22,109 nt of DNA from Marinilabiliaceae bacterium. Its GTDB lineage: Bacteria > Bacteroidota > Bacteroidia > Bacteroidales > Marinilabiliaceae. The position numbers and the translations under genes are program-made. The notes under the pieces are model-generated. The model was not told where the DNA came from. It saw only the letters and a program-made list of their open reading frames with translations, and ran no database searches. This document shows, in pieces, positions 7,482 to 14,927 of the stretch (the stretch's first letter is position 1; each line of letters begins with the position of its first letter). Location: assembly GCA_027010905.1 (NCBI GenBank), contig JALVBA010000238.1, positions 1-22,109 on the forward strand. The letters are read 5' to 3'.

Positions 7482-8975
7482 ATGAAAATAAATATATATA
7501 TATTATCTTGCCAACCAAAACGGAGTAAAATTTTAAATCAAAATATCTTGACAAAACAGAATAGAAGAGATTTCATTAAACTATCGGCACTAAGTGCTGG
7601 ATTTTTAGGACTGTCGGCAAGTAAGGTTTTTGCAAAAGAGGATATTCAGGAAAAAATAGATAGTTTGGCTAAAGCACCCGGGGCTGTCGGCAGCTCTGTA
7701 ATGGAGCTAACCCATGCACCAATAAAAGAGGTTAGGGTTGGGATTATCGGAGTTGGAAACAGAGGGAAGGGGCATGTGAGAACTATCAACACATTTCAGC
7801 CAAATGCAAAAATAGTAGCCATCTGCGATGCCCGGGAAGACAGGGCAAAAAGAGCGTTTGAAAATCTGAAGGAGATTAATGGGAAAAAACCTAAGGTTAA
7901 GCTCTACTACGGTGATGAGGAGGTGTGGAAAAAGATGGTTAAACGTGACGATATCGACCTGGTGGTAATTGCCACTCCTGCGCCGGATCATGCCCGCATG
8001 GCAGTCTATTCCATGCAACAGGGAAAACATGTGGTTTCGGAAGTTCCAATTTCATTTACCATTAAGGAGTCTTGGGATTTGGTGAATACAGCCGAAGAGA
8101 CACAACGCCACTGCATGATGCTTGAGAATGTTTGTTACGGAGAGGAGGAGCTTTGGGTTCAGAATATGGTAAATAACAATGTGTTCGGAACACTTACTCA
8201 TGCCGAAGCTGCCTACATCCATCCGATTTTGCAGAAGATGTTTGTCAACAGTAACGATCCTGAAACAGGTGCATACTATAAACAGTGGAGACTGCGGCTT
8301 CATGCTAATCAGGACGGAAATCTCTACCCCACTCACGGGCTGGGACCAGTTGCTAACTACATGGGTATCGGCCGGGGCGACAGGTTCGACCACCTCGTTT
8401 CCATGAGCTCGTTGGCTGCAAGTATGCCTGAATATAGCACCACCCTACCACCTGATGATGAGTTCTACAACCGCAATCATTTCTCACGCGGAGACATGAA
8501 CAGCTCACTAATAAAAACGGATAAAGGACGAACTATTCTGCTTCAGCACGATGTGGTAACACCCCGTCCCTACAACCGGATAAATGCATTAGCAGGCACA
8601 AGAGCATACCACGAAGGTTACCCCAGCAGGCTATCACTGTACGACGAGCATCTGGGGCACAAATGGATTGATGATGTGAAGTACGGTGAGATGAGAGAGA
8701 AATTCCAACATCCTATCTGGACAAAGATGAAAAAGGATGCTGAGAGTAACGGAGGCCACGGAGGTATAGACTATCTGGAGTTCTACCGACTGTTTAACAG
8801 TCTGAACAAAGGGTTACCTTTAGACATGGATGTGTACGACGGAGTAAATTGGTCTGTTATTGTTCCGCTAACAAAACTGTCAACCGAACTAGGAAGTATC
8901 CCTGTTAAATTCCCCGACTTTACAAGTGAGAATTGGCAGAAAGTGCGGGAATCAAATTTTCTTAAAAATATTTAA
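7482..8975 (+). CDS. Tat-exported GH109 / Gfo-Idh-MocA family protein (alpha-N-acetylgalactosaminidase family)
   Basis: GH109 enzymes remove terminal alpha-linked GalNAc using bound NAD+ through a redox elimination mechanism. Here a Tat motif (NRRDFIK, residues 27-33 from the ATG) precedes the hydrophobic segment LSALSAGFLGLSA, so export to the periplasm is likely. A Rossmann fold starts at residue 84 with GIIGVGNRGKGH. Where ordinary Gfo/Idh/MocA oxidoreductases carry the EKP motif, this protein reads SEVPIS, lacking the lysine, a GH109 trait. The stretch GNLYPTHGLGPVANYM and then GRGDRFDHLVSMSS also matches GH109. Start is uncertain: TTG 7479, ATG 7482 or TTG 7548, the last giving a more normal Tat signal (MTKQNRRDF). 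Substrate is inferred from family and neighbours. It is followed by a symporter and a NagA-type deacetylase. Confidence 0.88.
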   Translation: MKINIYILSCQPKRSKILNQNILTKQNRRDFIKLSALSAGFLGLSASKVFAKEDIQEKIDSLAKAPGAVGSSVMELTHAPIKEVRVGIIGVGNRGKGHVRTINTFQPNAKIVAICDAREDRAKRAFENLKEINGKKPKVKLYYGDEEVWKKMVKRDDIDLVVIATPAPDHARMAVYSMQQGKHVVSEVPISFTIKESWDLVNTAEETQRHCMMLENVCYGEEELWVQNMVNNNVFGTLTHAEAAYIHPILQKMFVNSNDPETGAYYKQWRLRLHANQDGNLYPTHGLGPVANYMGIGRGDRFDHLVSMSSLAASMPEYSTTLPPDDEFYNRNHFSRGDMNSSLIKTDKGRTILLQHDVVTPRPYNRINALAGTRAYHEGYPSRLSLYDEHLGHKWIDDVKYGEMREKFQHPIWTKMKKDAESNGGHGGIDYLEFYRLFNSLNKGLPLDMDVYDGVNWSVIVPLTKLSTELGSIPVKFPDFTSENWQKVRESNFLKNI

Positions 8976-8999
8976 TCAAGATAACGAAGAGTAATGAAG

Positions 9000-9073
9000 A
9001 TTTCTATTTCAAAAACATCCTGCAACATGGCTGTTTCTGGATGAAGGCTCTACATCACTGCTAAAATAGAAAT
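9000..9073 (+). promoter_or_regulatory. Inverted repeat enclosing the symporter leader
   Basis: ATTTCTATTT at 9000-9009 is the exact reverse complement of AAATAGAAAT at 9064-9073, which ends one base before the symporter ATG at 9075. Between them CATCC (about 9016) can pair with GGATG (about 9039). If it folds in the mRNA, the translation start of the symporter would be occluded. No ligand-binding motif is recognised, and chance cannot be excluded in AT-rich DNA. Confidence 0.4.
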
Positions 9074-9074
9074 T

Positions 9075-10754
9075 ATGGAAAATAGTTTTAACTGGTTAGA
9101 CACTACTGTAGTAGTAGTCTATTTTTTAGGAATTACGGGTTACGGACTGTGGCTTACTAAACGTGTAAAAAATAGCGACAGCTACTTTAGAGGCAACCGC
9201 TCGTTTAGCAAATGGATTATGATTGCTCAGGGTTTTGGAGCTGGTACGCACTCCGAGAATTTTGTAGCACAAACAGGTGCCAGCTTTCAGATGGGGTTTG
9301 CCTCTATCTGGTATCAGTGGAAAAACATGGTTATCACACCATTCTACTGGTTGATTGCCCCGTGGTATCGCAGAAGTGAACGCACAACGGTAGGAGAGAT
9401 TGTTGAAGACCGCTATGGCAAATCAATGGCTCTCTTCTATTCAATCTTTGCAATCCTCTTTTTCATTTTTGCTCAAGGAGCAATGCTTAAAGGGGCAGGT
9501 AAGGTAATTTCTGTTGCAACATCAAATATGGTCTCCACCGACGGAGTGGTTTACGGAATGACCTTAGCATTTATAATTTACAGTTTCTTCGGGGGATTGG
9601 TTTCGTCAGCTTATGCCACCTTCATTCAGGGTTTTATGATAATTATCCTTTCAATCATGCTTATCCCAATGGGCATAGGAGAAGTAGGAGGGATTTCAGG
9701 AATGCGACAAACGCTGCCCGAGAACTTTTTTAATATGTTTAGTCCCGAACTGGGTATCGGATGGTTTACAATAGTTATGCTTGCACTTAACGGAGTGGTT
9801 GGAATTACCGCACAGCCTCACATGGTTTCGATGTGCGCTACCGGCAAAACAGAGCGTGACGGTAGAATCGGTCAGACCTATGGCTCGTTTGTGAAGCGTC
9901 TGGTTACCATCGGCTGGGCTTTTACCGGACTGATTGTAGCTGCTCTAGTTATTCAAAACGGTAAAAATCTTAACGACCCCGAGATGGCATTTGGGTATGC
10001 CACCCGTGAGCTTCTTTTTCCCGGCCTCACCGGACTAATGGTTGCTTCAATACTTGCAGCAAATATGTCCTCAGCATCAAATTTCATGGTAAACACCGGG
10101 GCACTTTTCACACAAAATATCTTTAAGGGATACATTAAAGAGAACCCCACAGATAAGGAGCTACTGAGAATGGGACGGATATCCAGTCTGGCTCTCACAC
10201 TTCTGGGTGTCCTGTTTGCTCTCTACGTAAAAAGCGTTTTACACGCATTTCTTTTTATCGAAACTATTGCCGCATTTATGGGAATCATGATTTTTGGTGG
10301 GATAGTGTGGAAACGAGCAAACAGGTATGGAGCCATTTCCGGGGTGCTCTCATCTTACATTTTGTACTACACATTAAATTACATGCACTCAGGCACTTTG
10401 GAAATCGTTTATAAATGGCGCGCTGAACCTTTTGGTTGGGCTATGCTAATCGGGTTTATCATGTTGGTTTTTGTGAGTCTGATTACAAAGGCTGAACCGA
10501 AAGAGAAGATTGACAAATTCTTCGATAACATGCTGAGACTCTCTGATGAGGATAGGATAAAGAATGGGCAAAAACCTATGGCTGCCGAGATGGGGCATGA
10601 CCTTCTGTTGCTTGATTTACCGTCATGGTTCACAGTTGCACGATGGAAAGGGTTTGCAAAAAGATATCGTGAAGATTGGGTAGGATTCCTCTATGCATGG
10701 CTATTTGTTGGGTTATTGCTCTTTATTGCTTGGGCTATTTTACAAATTCATTAA
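9075..10754 (+). CDS. Sodium:solute symporter (SSS family), probable amino-sugar importer
   Basis: This is an inner-membrane Na+-coupled carrier of 559 residues with about 13 hydrophobic segments. It starts with NWLDTTVVVVYFLGITGYG and has the SSS-type stretch SFSKWIMIAQGFGAGTHSENF near residue 45. A later helix contains ILAANMSSASNFMVNTGALFTQNIF, matching the SSS region around the sodium site. After residue 480 there is an amphipathic cytosolic segment, then a final helix (GFLYAWLFVGLLLFIAWAIL). The gene begins 99 bp after the GH109 gene and ends 12 bp before the deacetylase gene, so co-transcription with the latter is likely. The context points to import of GalNAc, GlcNAc or a related sugar. 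The sequence alone does not fix the substrate. Confidence 0.88.
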   Translation: MENSFNWLDTTVVVVYFLGITGYGLWLTKRVKNSDSYFRGNRSFSKWIMIAQGFGAGTHSENFVAQTGASFQMGFASIWYQWKNMVITPFYWLIAPWYRRSERTTVGEIVEDRYGKSMALFYSIFAILFFIFAQGAMLKGAGKVISVATSNMVSTDGVVYGMTLAFIIYSFFGGLVSSAYATFIQGFMIIILSIMLIPMGIGEVGGISGMRQTLPENFFNMFSPELGIGWFTIVMLALNGVVGITAQPHMVSMCATGKTERDGRIGQTYGSFVKRLVTIGWAFTGLIVAALVIQNGKNLNDPEMAFGYATRELLFPGLTGLMVASILAANMSSASNFMVNTGALFTQNIFKGYIKENPTDKELLRMGRISSLALTLLGVLFALYVKSVLHAFLFIETIAAFMGIMIFGGIVWKRANRYGAISGVLSSYILYYTLNYMHSGTLEIVYKWRAEPFGWAMLIGFIMLVFVSLITKAEPKEKIDKFFDNMLRLSDEDRIKNGQKPMAAEMGHDLLLLDLPSWFTVARWKGFAKRYREDWVGFLYAWLFVGLLLFIAWAILQIH

Positions 10755-10766
10755 ATACACAACAAA

Positions 10767-11891
10767 ATGAGAGTAATAGAGGCTGTTTTATACTCTGATA
10801 ACAGCAAGGTTTCTATTGAGATTGAAGATGGAATTATTCAAAAAATATCGAAGATAAAGAGTTTCAGTAGTGAGGCAGCTGCCACGCGATACATCGCCCC
10901 TGCTCTGTTTGACAATCAAGTTAACGGATATGTAGGCATTGAATTTTCAAAGCCTGACCTATCTGTTGACGAAATGCTCAGAGTAGTGAGAGAACATCGT
11001 AAAAATGGTGTTGTAACCTTCATGCCTACGGTAATAACCGGCTCTTTTGAATCGTTGAAAAGGTCATTTGCTAATCTTGCAAAATCATTGCAAAACCCTG
11101 AAGTGGCATACTCTGTCCCCGGGTTTCACCTTGAGGGCCCTTACATCTCTACTTTAAAAGGCTTTTATGGTGCACACAGGCTTGAGGATGTTCGCAATCC
11201 CCATTGGGATGAGTTCCGAAGATTGAATGATGCTGCCGATGGAAAAATCATTCAGATTACCTTGGCACCCGAAGTTGAAGGGGCGGTTGAGTTCATAAAA
11301 AAGTGTGTGAAAAATAGTATTGTTGTCTCCCTCGGTCATCACAACGGAAGTGCCGAGGATATTGAGCGGGCAGCTGATGCCGGGGCTAAAACGGTTACTC
11401 ACCTCGGTAACGGAATGGCAAACAGCATCAACCGTTTTGAAAATCCGCTTTGGATGCAACTTGCTGACGACCGAATTATGAGTAGTATGATTCTAGATGG
11501 TTTTCATCTGCGCCCTGAGATGGTAAAGGTGTTCTATCGTGCAAAAGGAGCAAAACGCACTATCCTTACTTCCGACATGACAATGCTGGCAGGGATGCCT
11601 CCCGGCAATTATGTGTGGGATGGGAATGACGTTGAGCTGACCAAAGAGGGAATAATCATGTTTCCAAAAGCAAACTGCTTTGCCGGGGCATCACTACCGT
11701 TACGGGTTGGTGTTGGTAACATGATGAAGTTTACCGGATGCAGCTTAAACGAAGCAATCGATATGGCTTCAACCAATCCTGCAAAGTTATACGGGTTGAA
11801 CGACAGGGGCACAATAGCTGAGGGAAAACGTGCCGACCTAATTCTGTTCGACATTAAAGATACGAAACTTAATATTATTGAAACAGTGTGA
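10767..11891 (+). CDS. nagA: N-acetylglucosamine-6-phosphate deacetylase (NagA family)
   Basis: This cytoplasmic amidohydrolase removes acetate from GlcNAc-6-P or GalNAc-6-P. At 374 residues it is the usual size. In the first strand the common HxH metal pair is replaced by DNQVNG (Gln51, Asn53), as in the single-metal E. coli NagA type. The other expected residues are present: Glu123 in HLEGPY, His191 in SLGHHNGS, His212 in THLGNGM, and catalytic Asp270 in LTSDMTML. The C-terminal part has NPAKLYGLNDRGTIAEGKRADL, standard for amidohydrolases. It differs from classical NagA in THLGNGM (usually THLFNAM), so a GalNAc-6-P (AgaA-like) preference is possible but not shown. The gene follows the symporter by 12 bp, and its stop codon lies in one arm of a hairpin. 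Confidence 0.9.
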   Translation: MRVIEAVLYSDNSKVSIEIEDGIIQKISKIKSFSSEAAATRYIAPALFDNQVNGYVGIEFSKPDLSVDEMLRVVREHRKNGVVTFMPTVITGSFESLKRSFANLAKSLQNPEVAYSVPGFHLEGPYISTLKGFYGAHRLEDVRNPHWDEFRRLNDAADGKIIQITLAPEVEGAVEFIKKCVKNSIVVSLGHHNGSAEDIERAADAGAKTVTHLGNGMANSINRFENPLWMQLADDRIMSSMILDGFHLRPEMVKVFYRAKGAKRTILTSDMTMLAGMPPGNYVWDGNDVELTKEGIIMFPKANCFAGASLPLRVGVGNMMKFTGCSLNEAIDMASTNPAKLYGLNDRGTIAEGKRADLILFDIKDTKLNIIETV

Positions 11892-11916
11892 TAATATCAA
11901 TTTTTTCACACTGTTT
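11881..11916 (+). terminator. Strong hairpin over the nagA stop codon
   Basis: AAACAGTGTGA (11881-11891) and TCACACTGTTT (11906-11916) form a perfect 11-bp stem with a 14-nt loop, followed by ACAATATTTTT. The left arm contains the last codons and TGA stop of nagA. The shape fits a Rho-independent terminator, modest in GC, ending the symporter-nagA transcript. Flanking ATTG/CAAT can extend the stem past a bulge. Confidence 0.6.
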
Positions 11917-11949
11917 ACAATATTTTTCAGGTCTGTTTGTTATTATAAT

Positions 11950-12936
11950 ATGCGAATAAACCGAATATATATACTAATAATATTTCTGCTCCTGCCTGCC
12001 GGGATGTATGCCCAGTCGAACAAAAAGCAGAAACTCAACAAAGGAACCTCCAAAAGGCAGATAAAGAAGCGCCAAAAAGATGCTTATGAGAAAAACAGGG
12101 ATGCCAACGCTTTCAACCCTGTTCAACCTATGGGCTCAAGAGGGAGCCAGAGTAGAGACGACATATTCTGGAATAGCGAATCGGCCAACACCGTGTACAA
12201 AAGCTCCGGGAATATTAGCCTTACAACACCATCGCGATACGGATTGAAACATGGATTAGAGCTCTCTGCAGTTCTTGGATACGATTTTTGGGTTCCTAAC
12301 CTGATGATTAAAAAGAGATGGTACAACAATCGTATCATTATCTCTTCACGGCACGGATTGTACAGTGCTACTCCGGGGTTTCATTGGGCACAAAACAGTG
12401 GACACTACGACTATGTTGACTCGCTAACTACAATACCTTTTGTTCTTTCTGTACGAAACGAAGTGTTCTTCAGTTACGCACTCTATCACGATGTGGGCTG
12501 CATACAAAGGCAGCCGTTTGTAATATTAACGCTCAGCGGAGGTGCTGATTTCGGAATCCCCTTTGGCGAAAGTACCATGACTGAACTTAAACATCATTTC
12601 CTCACAAATCGCGGTCCTGCTCTCACCAGACAAGGTGTTAGCGGCTATGTGAAGGCCCGTGGCGACTGGAAAGCATACGACTATCTCTACCTTGGAACAT
12701 CACTCAACTTCTTCTTCGGAAACTTTACCGGTAACTGGTCGTTTGAAAACAGAACTGAGATGCAGACATTCATAACGCAAAGCTTCTCTCTTTCGGTGGG
12801 ATTCTCCTTCTCAGCAGGTCAGTATAATATTCCCTCAAAATCAAATGTTGCCATCTTGCCATTCTTCGACCTCACCTGGTATTTTGGACAGAAAGAGAGC
12901 AGACAAAAAGGGATTTATAATAAAAAACTGTTTTAA
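11950..12936 (+). CDS. Exported protein of unknown function, possible outer-membrane beta-barrel
   Basis: I do not recognise a family. From the ATG at 11950 it has 328 residues. A clear signal peptide (RIYILIIFLLLPAGMYAQ) suggests cleavage after MYA. A strongly basic segment follows (KKQKLNKGTSKRQIKKRQK, about residues 22-40), then a linker rich in Asn and Ser. The rest alternates polar and aromatic residues in strand-like runs, such as GLELSAVLGYDFWV, NEVFFSYALYHDV and SFSLSVGFSFSAG, and ends in Phe, all consistent with an outer-membrane barrel. The frame extends upstream to a TTG at 11878 inside nagA, but that part lacks signal-peptide character, so ATG 11950 is preferred. It lies between nagA and the ROK gene on the same strand, after a likely terminator. 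Confidence 0.72.
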   Translation: MRINRIYILIIFLLLPAGMYAQSNKKQKLNKGTSKRQIKKRQKDAYEKNRDANAFNPVQPMGSRGSQSRDDIFWNSESANTVYKSSGNISLTTPSRYGLKHGLELSAVLGYDFWVPNLMIKKRWYNNRIIISSRHGLYSATPGFHWAQNSGHYDYVDSLTTIPFVLSVRNEVFFSYALYHDVGCIQRQPFVILTLSGGADFGIPFGESTMTELKHHFLTNRGPALTRQGVSGYVKARGDWKAYDYLYLGTSLNFFFGNFTGNWSFENRTEMQTFITQSFSLSVGFSFSAGQYNIPSKSNVAILPFFDLTWYFGQKESRQKGIYNKKLF

Positions 12937-12994
12937 CAGATTAGTTTTAAGTCAATCATTAGATGGCAAAGAGACTGCTTCAAAATAAAAATCA

Positions 12995-13002
12995 TATATT
13001 TG
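12995..13002 (+). promoter_or_regulatory. Candidate -7 box of the ROK gene promoter
   Basis: TATATTTG fits the Bacteroidota -7 consensus TAnnTTTG, 42 bp before the ROK start. No good -33 TTTG is visible at the expected distance, so support is partial. It suggests that the ROK gene is transcribed independently of the upstream genes. Confidence 0.4.
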
Positions 13003-13044
13003 TCTTATTCATGTTATATATCAATATAAAAAAAGCATATTAAA

Positions 13045-14025
13045 ATGAAAAAACAGGTTTCAATAGGAATTGATATAGGTGGAACAAATACTACCATAGG
13101 TGTTGTAGATAAAAGTGGAGATATTCTGGCTGAAGGGCATACTCCTACATTGACAAACGTAGATGTAAAAAAGTATCTCGATGTTCTTGCAAAAACTATT
13201 AAGGAAACAGTTGCTGTAGCAGGCTCCGACCTTGAGGTGATGGGTATTGGTATTGGAGCTCCCAGCTCAAACTACTATACTGGAGAGATTGTTAGTGCTG
13301 TAAACCTTGGATGGGGTGATGTAGTTCCTTTTGTTAAATTAATGAAAGAGTATTTTGACTATCCGGCTATTGTACTAACCAACGATGCCAATTCGGCTGT
13401 TGTGGGTGAGTTGATGTATGGAGGAGCTAAAGGGATGAAAGATGTAATTATGATTACTCTCGGCACAGGTGTTGGCAGTGGAATAATTGTAAATGGAGAA
13501 CTGGTACTGGGGCACGACGGTTTTGCCGGTGAACTGGGACATGTTGTTGTGGCTTCTGAAGGCCGCATGTGTGGTTGCGGACGTAAAGGCTGTCTCGAAA
13601 CTTATGCCTCAGCAACAGGAATAGTTCGTACTGTTTCTGAGCTAATTGCTGATACTCAAATTCCAAGCGAACTGAGAAGCATTGCTTCCGATACTATTAC
13701 ATCAAAGATGGTGTATGACCTTGCAATGAAAGGGGACAAGCTGGCATTGGAAGCTTTTGAGATAACAGGTAAATATCTGGGCAAAGCAATATCCGACTTT
13801 GTGGCATTCTCAAGCCCCGAAGCAGTATTTATGTTTGGAGGTCTTGCCCTCGCCGGTGACCTGATTTTTAAACCTACTAAGAGATATATGGAAGAGAACA
13901 TGTGTTACCTCTACACTAATAAGGTGAAGCTTCTACCCTCAAAACTCCCCGGCGACCAAATCGCAGTTCTCGGAGCAAGTGCTGTTGTGTGGAAAGAGGT
14001 GGAGAAACTAAATATGCAATCGTGA
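13045..14025 (+). CDS. ROK family sugar kinase
   Basis: ROK kinases phosphorylate glucose, GlcNAc, ManNAc or similar sugars with ATP. The 326-residue protein has the N-terminal phosphate-binding motif IGIDIGGTNTTIGVVD (residues 7-22). The likely catalytic pair Asn113-Asp114 is in LTNDANSAVVGE, the second ATP motif is ITLGTGVGSGI (137-147), and the sugar/zinc region is GFAGELGHVVV with CGCGRKGCLE. There His166 and Cys176, Cys178 and Cys183 can bind zinc. All key residues are intact. Proximity to GH109, a symporter and a NagA-type deacetylase suggests an amino-sugar kinase making the 6-phosphate, but glucokinase is equally allowed by sequence. A transposase remnant begins at its stop codon. Confidence 0.9.
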   Translation: MKKQVSIGIDIGGTNTTIGVVDKSGDILAEGHTPTLTNVDVKKYLDVLAKTIKETVAVAGSDLEVMGIGIGAPSSNYYTGEIVSAVNLGWGDVVPFVKLMKEYFDYPAIVLTNDANSAVVGELMYGGAKGMKDVIMITLGTGVGSGIIVNGELVLGHDGFAGELGHVVVASEGRMCGCGRKGCLETYASATGIVRTVSELIADTQIPSELRSIASDTITSKMVYDLAMKGDKLALEAFEITGKYLGKAISDFVAFSSPEAVFMFGGLALAGDLIFKPTKRYMEENMCYLYTNKVKLLPSKLPGDQIAVLGASAVVWKEVEKLNMQS

Positions 14026-14615
14026 TACAGGAAAGATTGCGATGTTAGTAAAGTCAATCAGGTCACATGAAATACAAAAAGCAATTGCAAAGGTGGGAAA
14101 TAAAGTTGAAGTTGTTGAAACAATGACAAGGGATATGTCTTCCACTTATGCGAAATTTGGAGAAGAAGTTTTTTGTAATGCGAGTCAAATTGCAGACAAA
14201 TTCCACATTATCAAAGATTTATTAGAAACCAGCCCGGCAGTAAGGATTCGTTACAGGCAAGAAGCATTAAGAGAAAAACGACTCAAATATGAAGAATATA
14301 AAAGACAAGAGGTCGTAAGAAAAAAACAGTACGAAGCAGAAGAAAAAAAATACAATAAGAGAAGATTTGTCTACAAAGAAGAAGTTTTGAAAAATGGTGA
14401 TACGGTTATGGAGGCACTGGCTCGCAGTCGATACCTATTATTCAAATTAATGGTCGAAAGAAACTTACTTGTTGTTCTGAAACTATCTCAAATTCAATGC
14501 AACTAATGCAATTGTTGAGAGTATTAATAGCAGAATACAAAGATTTGTAATGATAAATCAAGGTACAAGAGATAGGGAGTTCTTCTACTTTAGAATGGCT
14601 AATTATTTCTTGTAG
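14024..14615 (+). pseudogene. ISL3-type (ISAon1-like) transposase remnant, frameshifted and internally deleted
   Basis: The first piece, open to 14506, has the DDE transposase segments RDTGKIAMLVKSIRSHEIQK, then FCNASQIADKFHIIKDLLE, a long basic coiled stretch (residues 60-110) and LARSRYLLFKLM. The C-terminal piece, 14505-14615 in another frame, encodes NAIVESINSRIQRF, then RDREFFYFRMANYFL and a TAG stop, matching the usual ISAon1/ISL3 C-terminus. The N-terminal zinc-finger/HTH part and roughly 80-120 residues between LARSRYLLFK and NAIVES are missing, and the halves are out of frame by one. It cannot make an active enzyme. It starts exactly at the ROK stop. Terminal inverted repeats were not found. 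The assignment is from remembered family motifs. Confidence 0.8.
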
Positions 14616-14685
14616 CTCTTCAAAATAATATTTAGCCACTACACCAAATCAGCGTAACAACCAGAATAGGTTGATTGATAAATAG

Positions 14686-14721
14686 AAAAGGGAGATTAGA
14701 CAAAATCTAATCCCCCTTTTT
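14686..14721. terminator. Bidirectional Rho-independent terminator
   Basis: AAAAGGGAGATTAGA (14686-14700) and TCTAATCCCCCTTTT (14706-14720) pair at 14 of 15 positions around a CAAAA loop, followed by T on the plus strand and TTTTCTATTT on the minus strand. It lies just past the 3' end of the minus-strand tRNA, so it probably ends that transcript, and it can also stop transcription from the ROK side. Confidence 0.85.
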
Positions 14722-14726
14722 CGTAG

Positions 14727-14800
14727 TGGGCCCACCTGGGCTTGAACCAGGGACCCCCTGATTATGAGTCAGGTGCTCTAACCAACTGAGCTATAGGCCC
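14727..14800 (-). tRNA. tRNA with CAT anticodon, probably tRNA-Ile2 (lysidine type); alternative elongator tRNA-Met
   Basis: Read on the minus strand the sequence folds into a full cloverleaf. The acceptor stem GGGCCTA pairs with TGGGCCC (one G-T pair). The D arm is GCTC...GAGC, the anticodon arm CCTGA-CTCATAA-TCAGG and the T arm CCTGG-TTCAAGC-CCAGG. With discriminator A it is 74 nt, and CCA is not encoded. The CAT anticodon allows Met or Ile2. C4-G69 and C5-G68 pairs, plus A73, match features used by TilS to recognise tRNA-Ile2 in E. coli, whereas E. coli elongator tRNA-Met has U4-A69 and A5-U68. I therefore favour Ile2, which would read AUA codons after lysidine modification. A strong terminator follows. 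Confidence 0.95.
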
Positions 14801-14848
14801 TACTTAAACGCAATATATTTAGTATCTTTACTTTCAGAACATTCTCTG

Positions 14849-14880
14849 AATAGATAACATCTGCTTTCAGCGGATGCAAA
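14849..14880 (-). promoter_or_regulatory. Candidate tRNA promoter
   Basis: On the minus strand TTTGC (-33 type) is followed after about 19 nt by TATCTATT, which is close to the Bacteroidota -7 box TAnnTTTG. Transcription would begin about 40 nt before the tRNA. The spacer holds an imperfect palindrome, CATCTGCT at 14858-14865 and AGCGGATG at 14869-14876. Confidence 0.45.
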
Positions 14881-14927
14881 AGTAATAAGTTAATTTATAT
14901 TATCAAATAGCTTTAAGAAGTTTTTAC

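Noticed and set aside
11878..11949. N-terminal extension of the barrel-like protein from a TTG start
   Set aside because: It overlaps the nagA end and a hairpin, and the signal peptide begins properly only at the ATG at 11950.
14042..14506. Intact small hypothetical protein
   Set aside because: Its motifs are the middle of an ISL3-type transposase, and the matching C-terminus follows in another frame.
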